DNA from: CAYXZL01 sp964469925
Lineage (GTDB): Bacteria > Patescibacteriota > Gracilibacteria > Absconditabacterales > Absconditicoccaceae
Direction of reading: 5' to 3'
NCBI GenBank assembly: GCA_964469925.1
Contig: CAYXZL010000002.1
Coordinates: 1-64,000 of the forward strand
DNA length: 64,000 nt
The translations under genes and the position numbers were made by a program. This document shows, in pieces, positions 10,278-20,878 of the stretch (position 1 is its first letter; each line of letters begins with the position of its first letter). The notes under the pieces were generated by a model. The model did no database searches. It was not told where the DNA came from and worked only from the letters and a program-made list of their open reading frames with translations.

Positions 10278-11366
10278 CTATGTAGTCTGAAACTCATCTG
10301 CTCACCAAAAGTTTGCATAGCCTTGGTAGGCTTCACTCAGTGCTTTGTTGTCGATAGTGTGATGTGGTAATAGTGATGTGCTGATGGTCAGCTGTGTTTT
10401 TTTTGTTGTCTTTTTTCGATTGCGTTTTCGTGTGCCAACAATTTCCCCCTTTTGCATAATGAGTGGGAAAAATATGCCGTTTTTTGTAAAGAGTTGATTG
10501 TGGTGCTTGGTATCTGCTATCAGAGATCTATCTTTGTAAGCAAGGAAGTATTCGTCAAATCAGCCAAGAAGTCGTATTTCTTTTTTCTCCTGATTTTTGG
10601 TAGTTGGATAGTAATAGTAAGTTTTCCCTTCGTACTCTTGTGAGTCTAGTTCTTTGTGTATGAGCAGCGTTGCTTGTTTGCATAGTGTTTTGCTTAGACC
10701 AGTTCGTCGTGCTAGATCATCTGGTGTTGCTGGTCCGTGACTTCTATAATACATTTTTGCTAGTGTTGCGATCTGCTCATCTGGGTTCAGTGTTTTGGGT
10801 TTCTTTACTCGTTCGTCAAGTAAGACGAATGTTTCTTCTTTGTCACTTGGAGGTCAAAAGCATATCAGTTTGCGAGTGGCTGCATAACAGCTGAGATGAT
10901 AGATTCGTTGTGTTTGCATAGGGATGCCTGCATTTGTTAAGGCTCAAGCAAGCTGTGTGCGAGTGAGTGATTTATTTCCTCTGAGGGAGTTGTCTATGAT
11001 TTGTAGGGCTTTCTCTGCGTGTTGATCCGAGATTCATAGGTAGTCTCTGCGTTTGGCAAAACTTGCTAGGGTTTTGGATGCACAGAGGTCGAGCATTCGA
11101 TGGACATACTCGGGTGCCATGTAATGCAGTGTGCCACGCATCGGTCGGGTACGGACAATCTCTCCAGTCTGACATGCTTTTTTGATGTCCTGTGCTGTGC
11201 TGTGTGGGAGACGAGATCCAATTACTCGTGTTGCTTGTGCTGTGTCTTGTGCTTGTATGCAGCCGTAATGTTTCACTATCTCAGCAACGTCTGTATAGGT
11301 ATGTGTTGTGAGTAGGTGTGAGTGCAAACGGATATCTTGTAGGTCTTGGCGTGTATTGTGTGTCAT
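10278..11366 (-). CDS. Winged helix DNA-binding domain protein (YcaQ/AlkX-related)
   Basis: A 362-residue member of the winged-helix family that includes DNA glycosylase-like AlkX/YcaQ and related proteins of unknown role. Family blocks in order: HYGCIQAQDTAQATRVIGSR, RTRPMRGTLHYMAPEYVHRM, HGPATPDDLARRTGLSK (about residue 215), FDEYFLAYKDRSLIADTKH and FFPLIMQKGEIVGT. Together they cover the whole family length. The ATG at 11364-11366 is chosen because it begins about 25 residues before the conserved block and leaves the upstream gene intact; a TTG at 11405 would overlap that gene. After the TAG at 10278-10280 the frame stays open for about 55 more codons, so a slightly longer ancestral C-terminus is possible. 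Confidence 0.82.
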
Positions 11367-11389
11367 GGTCTGTAGGAAATAGTTTTTTC

Positions 11390-11791
11390 TTATTTCTTTT
11401 TTCAAAGGAGTGCATGAAGTAGTTTTCTTGGTGTACTTGCATCCATTATTCCGATTGCTCTTTTTGATACTATGGTAGGTTCTGTTGTTAATGGTTTGAG
11501 AATATTATGATTGTATAGTTGTCATTGTCGTTCGTTGGTGTTTTCATGTCGTCTAAAATCTGTACCAGCGTTGACCATTTCTCATATTCCTGTTTCTGGT
11601 GAAGCTGTTTGTTGTGATAGTCCGAATCGTTGATCCTCGCATTTTACGACAGGACGTACGGTTTCGTCAGCTTCTCCAAAGCCTCCTTGTCCGATTAGTA
11701 TATGTAATACACTATTTTTTCTTTGAAGTAATTGATCATAGTCTCATCCTTCCTTAAGAATTTCATGATTGATTGGTGTATTCTTTGCCAT
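11390..11791 (-). CDS. Hypothetical protein
   Basis: A 133-residue soluble protein of no family I recognise, starting MAKNTPINHEILKEGG and ending at TAA 11390-11392. A glycine-rich patch LIGQGGFGEADE occurs near residue 40; it resembles a kinase P-loop only superficially and has no other kinase features. Four glycines are TGA. It lies 34 bp downstream of the restriction-modification gene and 23 bp upstream of the winged-helix gene, so it is probably in the same operon. Confidence 0.65.
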
Positions 11792-11825
11792 GGTTTGTGC
11801 TACAGTAACTAAAGGACGGGGTATA

Positions 11826-14800
11826 CTATTTTTGTGCTGACTGTTCGACTATTTGGATCTGTTCTGGTGTGAGTCCGTAGAGTGTATAGACCATAGCATC
11901 TATTTGTTGGTCGGTTGTATTGATGTGATTTTGTATCTCCAGTAGTTTCTGCTTTTTTTCTGTAAAGTAGTCGAGTAGGTCTTCTTCATCAGTGAGGGAG
12001 AGTTTTTTTATTGTGAGTTGTTTTTTGAACTCTTGAAAGTCCAGTTGGTAGAATGTTTGGAGTTTATTTGAGAGTTTTTCAAGGCTGAACCTTTGCTGGA
12101 GAAAGTCGAGGGTAGAGGATAGAAGATCGTGAAATTGTTGGTTGAGGGAAAGCATGGTGTCCGCTTTCAGTACGTATGTGCTAATATCTTTTGGCTCTTT
12201 GGGTAAGGGGAAGGGATAGAGATATTTGGTTTTGAATCTAAAGTATCATCACCTCAAGATAGTTCAGGTGTTTTCTAGCCAAAACCGCATGAGTTTTGAA
12301 TTAAGAATGGACAAGTAAAATTTGTATTTTTCAATATTGGCATCCTTGAGCACAAATGAATATGCCGTTGTAGAATGGTACATATCAGCATCATCAAAGG
12401 TCATATTGGTTCATAGCGATATTTCGGGTGTGATGATTTTGGTTTGCTCTACTCCATTTATCCCTTGTTGTCTACCAAACATATATCGATGTTTGTGGTC
12501 AAACTTTCCTTTTTCTCTTGCTCTCAATGCTTTTTCATTCTTTTTCAAATAGGCGTATCCAAGTGGGTAGTTGCTCGCTATTTCTGCTTCTGCTATGATC
12601 TTTGCTTCTTGTCATTGTATGCTATAGGGGAATATAACAAAGTGATTGTTTTGGGGTTTTTTGTACTTGTGTACATCTTCTCATTTGAGTACTGGTTTTG
12701 TGAATTTTTCCTCAATCTTTACTTCTTCGTCTAAGGATTCGGAAAATCATATTATGTGATTTCATTTTTTTTCTCATTCGATGAGAAATATTTTGTCTGC
12801 ACTTGTTTGTAATCAAGTAAATATTCTGGCGAAAATATCTTTACATGTATGAGGTTGTTGGCACAGCTTTTCGAACAACTCAAGTTTTTGGTCACTAACT
12901 AGATTTCGTTTTTCGGATCATAGTCTTTGGGTATTAGTCGTCTCTCGTTGAAAGAGATTTTGGATATCGAAGGGGTTGATATGTTTGAAAAAAAGTTTTT
13001 TGTTGTTGCTTTGTGTGAGTGTGATGATGCATGTGTAAGTAGTCACTTCAAACACTAGGTGTTCTTGAAAGTGGACAAGTGATTGGACAGCGTTGGTTTG
13101 TGAAAGAAATTTCCTGATACCCTCGCCAAACTCAGAAATCAAGAATTTGTGTGGCAAAATAAATGATACTTTCCCATTTTTGTTGATGAGTTTGTATGAT
13201 TTTTCCATGAAAAGAACGTAAATATCATAGTTTCCTGTTGCAGATTGGTAGTTCTCATCATAAAATTTGGTTTGTGCTGGATATGCATCTTTGAGTCCTT
13301 GGATCCTCAAATATGGTGGATTTCCCACCACGATATCAAAACCTCAACTGTTCATAATCTCTGCAAACTCTTGATTTCGATCAAAGGCTTTGTCTCCAGC
13401 GACAGCTGGATCGTTTATCAGTGAGTTTCCACACTTGATGTTGCTGTCGAGGTCTGCTAGTTTTTTCCCTTTTTGAGCAGTTTTGAGCCAGAGCGAGAGT
13501 TTGGTGATCTCAACACTTTCTTGGTTGAGATCGACACCGTAGATATTGTTGGTTAAGATATCTTTGGCGAGGGTGTAAGGGTCGAATAGTCATCACGTGC
13601 TACCAGCAAGGATATTCATGACTCTGACATTTTCTTCGAGCAAGTAGTCAAATACTTTGACGAGAAATGCACCTGATCCACAGGCTGGGTCTAGGACTTT
13701 GACATGTGAGAGTACTTGTTGGTAACTGTGATAGGTCTGCTGTAGTCTTTTTTGATAATTTTTGTCCTGAATACCTTCTTTGAGTCAGTTTTTTTCTGCC
13801 AGTATGCAAAACTGTTCGTCTAACCAAGTTCACAGCGAGTTTTTGACGATATAGTCGACGATGTATTCTGGTGTGTAGAAGATACCGTCTTTTTTGCGTT
13901 TGGATTGTTTGGCTTCTTCTGCTTTGCTTGATCCTATTTGTTGGAGCAGTGATGCTCTGATTTCTTCCAAGTCTGATATGGATTGTTCGAAAATATGGCC
14001 AAGAATATTGACGCTGAGATCTTCGCTAAAATCATAGGCACCTAGATCGACAAATTGTTGACATAGTTTGTCGTCGACCTGGAGACTATCTAGTTGTGGA
14101 TCGTGGTGGAATAGTCAGCCATTGTATCCATCTGGTATTCATAGATTTTCGCTTCATTCATCGACTCCTTTAAATACTTTTTTGACTATTTCCCATGGCG
14201 TGAAATCAAACTCTTTTGCTCTGTGGACATATTCTTTGAGTTTGTGTTGAGGTAACAATCCTAAGTCTTCACAGAAATGAATAAAGATAAGCCTGTCAAT
14301 GATTTTTTGTGCCTTTTGTACGATGGTTGTGATAGAGATACGAGGATTGCGTTTGCTTAAATCTTGAATCAATGCGTGTCTGAGTGTTCTATATTCTTTG
14401 TAAAAGGCTTTGGTTATTTTTTCTTGTTCTATTCTCATATCGCTGAGAAGTTTTTCTGTTGTTGATGTTGTTGTTTTGCTGATGAGGTGATCTGCACATA
14501 GAAGGTAGTGGAAGACTTTGAAGTTGTAGTAGTCGTTGTGCGGATTAAGTAACTGCTCTAGTGTTCGTATTTCGTAGTCGAGCTGGTTGTCTTTGAAGAG
14601 TCTGATTTCGATGAAATTGCTGACGATAACTCGTTTACAGTTTGCGTATTGTGGTTTGTATTTGAATCATTGTTGGATAGGTGAGAGATTTCCTTCTCTG
14701 CGTTGTGATTTGTCCAATGGGGTAGTTGCGTCTTTGATTTCTACAACGACTTGGGTGTTGCTATGCTGTTTATCTTTTTCTGGGTCAAAATAACCTAGTA

Positions 14801-15068
14801 TAGCGTCTGGTTTTTGTCCCGTTGCATCGGTTTTACCTTTGGGGTTTAGTGTGTAGGGATTTGTGGGAAATGAACTGTATCAGAGGATCTGTTTAAAGAA
14901 GTCGTCATTGAATGCTTGCTCACATTCGCTTTCTGTTTTTTTTGCTAGATTGCCTGTATTGTATGTGTGGTATCGTTGTTTGATGATGTCTATTTTGTTT
15001 TCTCTGTCTGCTATTGTATAGTTTTGTACCTTTTCTTGAAGTAGCTTTTTTTTGAACAGAGACGCCAT
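11826..15068 (-). CDS. Type IIG restriction-modification enzyme (Eco57I-like methylase/nuclease fusion)
   Basis: A single-chain 1080-residue restriction enzyme and adenine methyltransferase. The N-terminal nuclease region has a PD-(D/E)XK pattern: KPDAILGYF (about residues 86-94) and VVVEIKDATT (about 106-115). A helical linker leads to the gamma-class N6-adenine methylase with motif I DPACGS-GAFLVKVFDYL (about 453), the NIYGVDLNQESVEI region and motif IV VVGNPPYLRIQG (about 582). A target-recognition region rich in Phe and Lys and a C-terminal coiled coil (LLDYFTEKKQKLLEIQNHI) follow. Such enzymes cut and methylate with one polypeptide, so no separate methylase gene is needed. The ATG at 15066-15068 is the best start. 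It probably heads the leftward operon through to 9518. Phage defence is the likely role; the site recognised is unknown. Confidence 0.9.
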
Positions 15069-15283
15069 GAGTGAGCTGTGTGTTTAAACGGAGAGACATT
15101 GCATTGTAGACCATAACAGTCGTCATAGCTATAACAATTTTTTCGCTTTTTGCAAAAGAAGCATAAACAGCCTTTTCTATGATAGATTATGGCATTGTGT
15201 TTGTTGTTGTAGTCCTTGTACAAACTATTGACTTATCCTTTCTCATTATTGTAAGTTTGTTGTTTTTAGTGTCGTGCTGTATA
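15069..15283. promoter_or_regulatory. Divergent intergenic region
   Basis: There are 215 bp between the restriction gene (leftward) and a secreted-protein gene (rightward). Weak promoter-like pieces occur, for example TTGCAA with TATAGC on the minus strand and TTGACT at about 15229 on the plus strand, but none has a convincing full -35/-10 pair. Open frames here look like shadows; no gene is called. Confidence 0.35.
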
Positions 15284-15757
15284 ATGAAACGGCATACTGT
15301 GGTAGGAGCTTTGTGAATTGCTACTTTGACACTGTCATTGTCTGTAAAGGGGTGGTGACAATCGCTGAGTGATAGTTTATCTCTGCAAGTTTCTTTGAGT
15401 CCACAACAAAAAATGGTGGCTCGTACTTTGTTTGCCAATCCTTTTATCCGCTGGGATATACGCACTCTCATCGATACGAAAGGTCAGGCTCCCGTACATT
15501 GATCTACCGAATATTACGCATTATTTTTGTTGCATACTCATGTCATTGTTGAAGTTAGGATTATTGTTTGTAAGGGTGATGTTTTGGCTGTTATTGTTTC
15601 TCCTGTGGACAAAAATGCAGTAGTCAGTGACCATTGCCCAGACCTTATTCGTGATGCAAATAAATTTCGTTTTTTGTGACAGTTCCTTGATCCCTATCCT
15701 CGTATTCCTTGAGGGGAACAAGTAGTACTTCCCGTGAATGAGATTCCCCAAACCTAA
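15284..15757 (+). CDS. Secreted hypothetical protein
   Basis: A 157-residue exported protein of unknown family. The start MKRHTVVGALGIATLTLSLS is a typical signal peptide (basic n-region and hydrophobic core, with likely cleavage after KGWGQS); this is why the ATG at 15284 is preferred to the internal ATG at 15413. The mature part is beta-rich, for example YYALFLLHTHVIVEVRII and VLAVIVSPVDKNAVV. The TGA glycines include two in the signal peptide region and the one in FLGQFLDP. It converges on the next gene with 14 bp between the stops. A TATAAT-like string overlaps the ATG (15280-15285); if that were a promoter, translation would have to begin downstream. Confidence 0.7.
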
Positions 15758-15771
15758 ATTTTGTGCTGATT

Positions 15772-16572
15772 TTACTCCCAGTAGATTTGGCTTGTTGTTA
15801 CTATTTCTTTTCGTGGTCAGCTAGGTACATCCTGTTGATTGACAAATTGTCGGCTGGCCGTGTCGCTTCCATCCAATCATAAGTAATCTGCTACTGCAGG
15901 AGATACGTCTAACCCTGCTTTTTCGAGTTGTGTGTTGCTTGGTGATGCTGATCAGAACACATAGCTTGCATCATCCTCGAGAAATGGTCATACGTCTTGT
16001 CGTTGTGCATAGGAAATTTTGTTATTAGCTGTTATTTTGATTCGGCGGTTTTTGAGCATTGATTCATTGTCTGACCGTTTTTTTTCTGTTGCCCAATATA
16101 CAATGTTTTCTATGTTTTTCTTTCTTTTTCCATTGTGATCGAGGTCGTTGTAGGGGAGTGCAAAATAGAAAGGGTTTTCTTTTGGTTGGAATGTTGATGG
16201 CTTGTATCCATTTCTCTTGTTGGGATCGTCGATCCCACCAAAATGTTGCATTCGTTTTTCATCTCGTGCACTACTAACGTTGGTTATATAACCATTTTCG
16301 TCGCTTTCTCCTTCTCCTACCCAAAATGTCGTTGTGATAATATTACTGTGTAGAGGGTAGCTTTTTTTGTTTTGTTCGCCATTTTGTGTTTTTTCTATTT
16401 GTTTTGATGTTGTTGTGCTTTTTTGTGTTGGGTTTTCTTTGGGCGGTATGACAGTGTTTGTTTTTATTCATGTGTTTGTGACTGTACTTTCTTTTTGTAT
16501 GTTGCTATGATGACCAATGAGGCCTAAAGATCACAAGACTACTGCTATGATACTGACAATATTGTAATTCAT
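15772..16572 (-). CDS. Secreted protein, possible double-psi beta-barrel (RlpA/3D-like) domain
   Basis: A 266-residue protein with an N-terminal hydrophobic signal or anchor (MNYNIVSIIAVVLGSLGLIG), a Thr/Lys/Gln-rich linker to about residue 75, and a C-terminal globular domain. That domain has the block RIKITANNKI, then DVGPFLEDDASYVFG and KAGLDVSPAVADYLGLDG. This recalls the DRGPF ... IDLSxAxAxxLGL pattern of double-psi beta-barrel cell-wall proteins such as RlpA. If correct it acts on or binds peptidoglycan; the match is by eye and moderate. The DVGPF glycine and the LGLDG glycine are TGA. It ends 14 bp from the convergent secreted-protein gene. Confidence 0.65.
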
Positions 16573-16647
16573 GATTTTTTTTGATTATAAATATATAGGA
16601 GTGTTGTATTTGTCTGCTTGCTATTTTACAAGATAGATTGTGTTATC

Positions 16648-17961
16648 TTATTGATATTGTTTTATGTGATGCAGGTTGTAGTACATGAGGAATCACTGTA
16701 TCCCGATATACATGGTAATCAATGCAAAACTTAATTGTCCTGGTATAGACTCGATTCTGTTGATGAGAATAATGTTTACAACCATTGCGAGTATGTTGGC
16801 AACTATCCAGTAGTAATAGTCGTCGTGTTTGAGTACGCCTTTTTGTAAAAGCTCATCTGAATAGAAGATGATTATACTATTGGCTATGTTTCGTAGTATT
16901 GCTCGGACGGTAATTTGTTCGATACTGCTATGAAATACACTTATCAGACTGAGATATATTGCAAAATTGATGATGAAGAAAACGAAGACACGTTGTATAT
17001 TGTAGTAAAGATTGATCTTTTTGATCGTGAAAAAGTTGTAAATGAAGATTGCCACTGATGCTCGATAGAGTAGCTGTGTGACTCGTCGCACATCTTGTTG
17101 TCCAACATTGGTAAAAAAAGAACTCATGATTGCTATCATGACCACGACATTGAGTATGCTCATTGCCATTTGCGTGTACGATGACATACTGTCTGTGATA
17201 TTGATGAGTTCTTTTTGCCATAATGCCAGTTTTATTGTTTTGTGTTCAAGCACTTTTTGACCAGCGATAATGTCCGCGGCATCGATTGTTGCTTGTTTCT
17301 TTGTTTTTGTTTCAAAATCTTTGATATATGCGATACCGCTAAAGATCAGTAGTAGGTAGCACTGTGCTAAAAACAGGCCGTAAAATAGTTGGTGGGGAGA
17401 ACTAATAAGCATGATCAGTATGGTCGTGTGTGTCGTGAAGATAAGCATTTCTTTGATAGAATTGGACTGTACGCTTATGAATGGCTTCAAGACAAAATAT
17501 GTGAACGCATAGACCGCCATGATCATTGCTATTAGTCAGCGTATCGTTACTCGTCCAATATGTGTGCTATGACTGAACCCTATAGTGCTGATAATAGCTA
17601 GTAAGATTCGCATAGATATTTGAAACATTTTGAGACCGTCTTTGTAATTTTGTATATAGGATCAGATCATCAGCACTATATTTAGTGCCATAAGACTGGA
17701 TAGAACTTGGTAGCTATTTATATGAAAGTATAGTCAGATGCCCGCTAGACCAGCCATTGTCACTGCTCGCGATATCATAAGTCAGTACTTTTCGAGAACT
17801 TCTTTTAGTGATTGGTCTTGTTCTTGATCGACACTGATAGTGTTTGTTATGAAGAAAATCAAAAACAATAGTGGAACTAGTCCCCATTGTCGTCTTCCTA
17901 TCATGTAGAAAAAAAGACAAGCCAGTCCAGACGAAAGGGTTACGAGGATGATTGCTATCAT
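16648..17961 (-). CDS. Polytopic membrane protein, unknown family
   Basis: A 437-residue inner-membrane protein with about ten predicted hydrophobic segments spread over its length (for example the start MIAIILVTLSSGLACLFFYM and the stretch YYYWIVANILAMVVNIILIN near the end). A soluble helical loop (about residues 225-260, KKQATIDAADIIAGQKVLEH) lies in the middle. No transporter or polymerase motif is recognised. It starts 7 bp after the stop of the 459-residue gene upstream and is probably translationally linked to it. The final TAA is at 16648-16650, reached by reading TGA at 16693 as glycine. Confidence 0.7.
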
Positions 17962-17968
17962 TACTGTT

Positions 17969-19348
17969 TTAGAATTGTTTCTGAATTTGTGTGATTATAA
18001 GATACACGATAGCAATCGTTAACACAAGAGCAAGTATTTGTATGGGTATTTTCTTGTTTTTTTTGACTACTGTCCGTCCGCTGTATCATAGTCCTATTCG
18101 TCATAGAATAATCATAGCACTCGGTCATTGTTCGAGTCATTGTTGTTGTAACATATATCGATAGGTAATGAGACCGCTTTCAAGTGTTGCGATAATGATT
18201 GTTCGTTTGATAGTATGGGTGAGAAAAGACCATAGTCCTTTTTTTTCTGGTGTTTCTCCTCATGTCGATCACGCTTCGCTGATTTCTGACGTATATTGAT
18301 TGGTTTTTTGTTCTTGTTTAAAATTCCCTGTTTTGATGTCTTGTGTGATTTCTTCTTGTTGTTGTCGCTTTATGAGGTCGAGCTCGCTTTGTTCCATGTG
18401 TTGCATCAGTGTTTCAATTTGTCTTTGTTGTATTGTTTCTTTGGCTGTAAGCTGGTTTTTTAATTGTTGTTGTTGTTCCTGTAAATAGGCTATGTTTAAC
18501 CATGGGCACTCTTTGGCCTTTTCTATGAATGCCTGTATATCAATGATGAGATTTTCTGCTACTTGGTTCCAGTTGGTGTTGTTGGTGGTTGATTCTGTCA
18601 CTGGTGTTTGATTTGTTGTTTGGGGAGAAAGTGTTTGATTGTTGCTGCTTTCTTCACTTGGTGTTGTACCTGTGTCGCTATTTATCTGTTTTTCTGTTGT
18701 TGGATCATGTACTTGTTTGTTGCTTAGGTCTTCGAGTGTCATTTCTGTCTGATCCTGAGAGTTGGTATCTTCTTTTTGATCATTTGTTTCTTCTCGTTTT
18801 TGGATAGTGTCTAATCGTGCGTTGGTGTTTCATGATTCTTGCTTATCTTGATTTTGTGATTCATTGTTATGATTTGATGGAGTGACTATTTGATTGTTTT
18901 CATCGTTGCTAGCTTTGTTGGTGTTTTTCTCCTGTATCTTGTCTTCTGTTGTTGTTTGATATTGTGTTGTTTGTAATGTTTCTTCAAGCTTCTTAATTAA
19001 CCGATCACTTTGTGCGAGTGAAAGTGGCTTGTTTATGTTGGTAATTTTTGCTAGTGGAAATCATAGTATCATCAGATTATAGGCAGCTTTTGCTACGTCC
19101 TGATGAGATTGGTATAGCGTTATGTTGTTGATTTTCAGTGTTGCAATTATGTTGTCTGAAGGTTTTTTTTCTTCGATAGTTTCTTGAGTTTCAAGCGATA
19201 TGCCTAACTCTTTTATCAACTCTTCTAGTTGTGCTAATGAAGTTTCTATACTACAGTCAATGTTGTGTACAGCACCATTTATGAGCTTGTATCAGCGTAT
19301 ATGGTAGATGTCTGTTTTATTCGTTGTGTTTTCTTGATTTGGGGCCAT
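17969..19348 (-). CDS. Hypothetical protein with coiled coil and C-terminal membrane segments
   Basis: A 459-residue protein, family not recognised. Residues 1-130 look globular (MAPNQENTTNKTDIYHIRG, then EDLGISLETQE-like helices). Residues 130-270 are Asn/Thr/Gln/Ser-rich and probably disordered. A Gln/Glu coiled coil follows (about 285-350, LQEQQQQLKNQLTAKETIQQ), then two hydrophobic segments near the C-terminus (around GLITYRYML and IPIQILALVLTIAIVYLIIT). It thus looks like a cytoplasmic sensor or scaffold tethered at the membrane. It sits 7 bp upstream of the polytopic membrane protein gene, suggesting a two-protein complex. It is divergent from the KH-domain ATPase gene (70 bp). Confidence 0.68.
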
Positions 19349-19371
19349 TTCTTGCAAAAATAGAGGTTATA

Positions 19372-19399
19372 GCTACCATTATCGTAGTCTGCTACCATT
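19372..19399. repeat. Direct repeat in divergent promoter region
   Basis: GCTACCATT occurs twice, at 19372-19380 and 19391-19399, 19 bp start to start, within the 70-bp gap between two divergent genes. The spacing of about two helical turns would suit a regulator, but it may be chance. Confidence 0.3.
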
Positions 19400-19418
19400 T
19401 TATTTTTTTTGCTCGTTT

Positions 19419-20840
19419 ATGCAAAAAATTGTCTGAAATAGTGTCTTAGATGCTTACTTTGATGAAGGTACTATGTCGTTACATTTAAAAGAATGAATAG
19501 CTGTTCAGAAAAAAAAAGGAGGGCCTTGAGCATGGAATGTTGTTATGGAAGACACCATTACTAGTAAAGAGGACGTGTATAAGCTTATTGATGCTATTTT
19601 TGCTGAAGTATCACAGAGAAATGATGCCTTTTTGGAGATAGATAAACAGTTGTTTAAGATTGTTCAACTCTGACCTTATAGGATTGTGATTGTTTATCCT
19701 CCCTTGTCTGATGGTATAGAGATGACTATCGCTAAGCCTGTTAAGGTTTTGACTCTTGAGGATTATAAGCTTGATGAGAAGGTTATGGATCTTTTGAAAA
19801 ATCATGCAAAAGGCGTTTTGATTGCTGGTGCACCTGGTTCGGGTAAGACCACCTTTGCTCAAGCTGTGATAGAAATGCATATGAATATGGGCAAAATAGT
19901 GAAAACAATTGAGTCTCCTCGTGATCTTTTGGTATCTGATCAGATTGTTCAATATAGTTTTTCGTATGGTAGCCATGAAGATATTAGGGATATTCTCCTT
20001 TTGTCGAGGCCGGATTTCTCTGTATTTGATGAAGTGAGAAACGTTGACGACTTTGAACTTTTCAAAGACCTCAGATTGACTGGTATAGGCCTTCTGGGAG
20101 TAATTCACGCCACGAGGCCTGTTGATAGTATCCAAAGGTTTTTGGGGCATATAGAATTGGGTATCATTCCTCAGATGATAGATACCGTTATTTATATTGA
20201 TAAGGGTGGTGTGGGTGCCATTTATCAACTGTCTTTGGTTGTTAAAATGCCTGCTTGAATGGATTCTTCAGACTTGGCACGTCCTGTTATTCTTGTCTCA
20301 GATTTTTTTGAACAAAAAGTTTTGTATGAAATTTATAGTTTTGGGGAGCAAATAGTGGTGATGCCTATTGATGCTGTTATGAATTCATCAGCTTCTGTTA
20401 GTTCTGTACAACGCCATGCAAAAGCTTCTTTGCAACGTGAATTTGAGCAGTTGTTTAATTTTGACTTTCTTCTTTCTGTCAAAAAAGATGATAAGGTCAT
20501 TTTATATGTTCCAGAGCGTTATAGACCCGCCGTTATCGGCGTTAGATGAGAAAAAATACGTAATGTGGAAGAAAAACTTCATATTAGTATTTCTGTAAAG
20601 TCTTTTGCAGATCTCCCGCTTGTGTGACATCCTGCACAAATGAAATCTAACGACAAATGAAGCCGTTTGGTATTGCAATTACCTGATAATTTAGTAAAGA
20701 GAACCGTTTGTATTCTTTCAGATGATGAACTGTTGTATTACACGGTTGATGCTAGGTGAACAATAGTTGTTGCTGGTAAAGGATTGGTCAAGAAACTTGA
20801 GAAAAAAGGTTTTGTGTTTGTTGATCTGGATCAGCTCTAG
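19419..20840 (+). CDS. PilT-like (T2SS/T4P family) ATPase with C-terminal KH domain
   Basis: A 473-residue ATPase resembling the archaeal-type PIN-ATPase-KH proteins but without the PIN nuclease at the front. Walker A is VLIAGAPGSGKTTFAQAV (about residues 135-152). The secretion-ATPase region YSFSYGSHEDIRDILLLSRP and FSVFDEVRN gives the aspartate box and Walker B, followed by LLGVIHATRPVDSIQRFLGH. A KH motif follows at about 365-385: PAVIGVRGEKIRNVEEKLHI, with the GxxG-type loop VRGE; its second glycine is TGA. The C-terminus is beta-rich. The combination suggests an RNA-linked ATPase rather than a pilus motor. The ATG at 19419 is used; TAG ends at 20840. The pyruvate kinase-like gene follows 38 bp downstream. 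Confidence 0.85.
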
Positions 20841-20878
20841 TCATTGTGGAAGCTTTTATCAGGGTGAATAAGGGGTTC

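Noticed and set aside
11390..11791. P-loop or kinase glycine loop (GQGGFGEA) in the hypothetical protein
   Set aside because: No other kinase or NTPase motifs accompany it in 133 residues.
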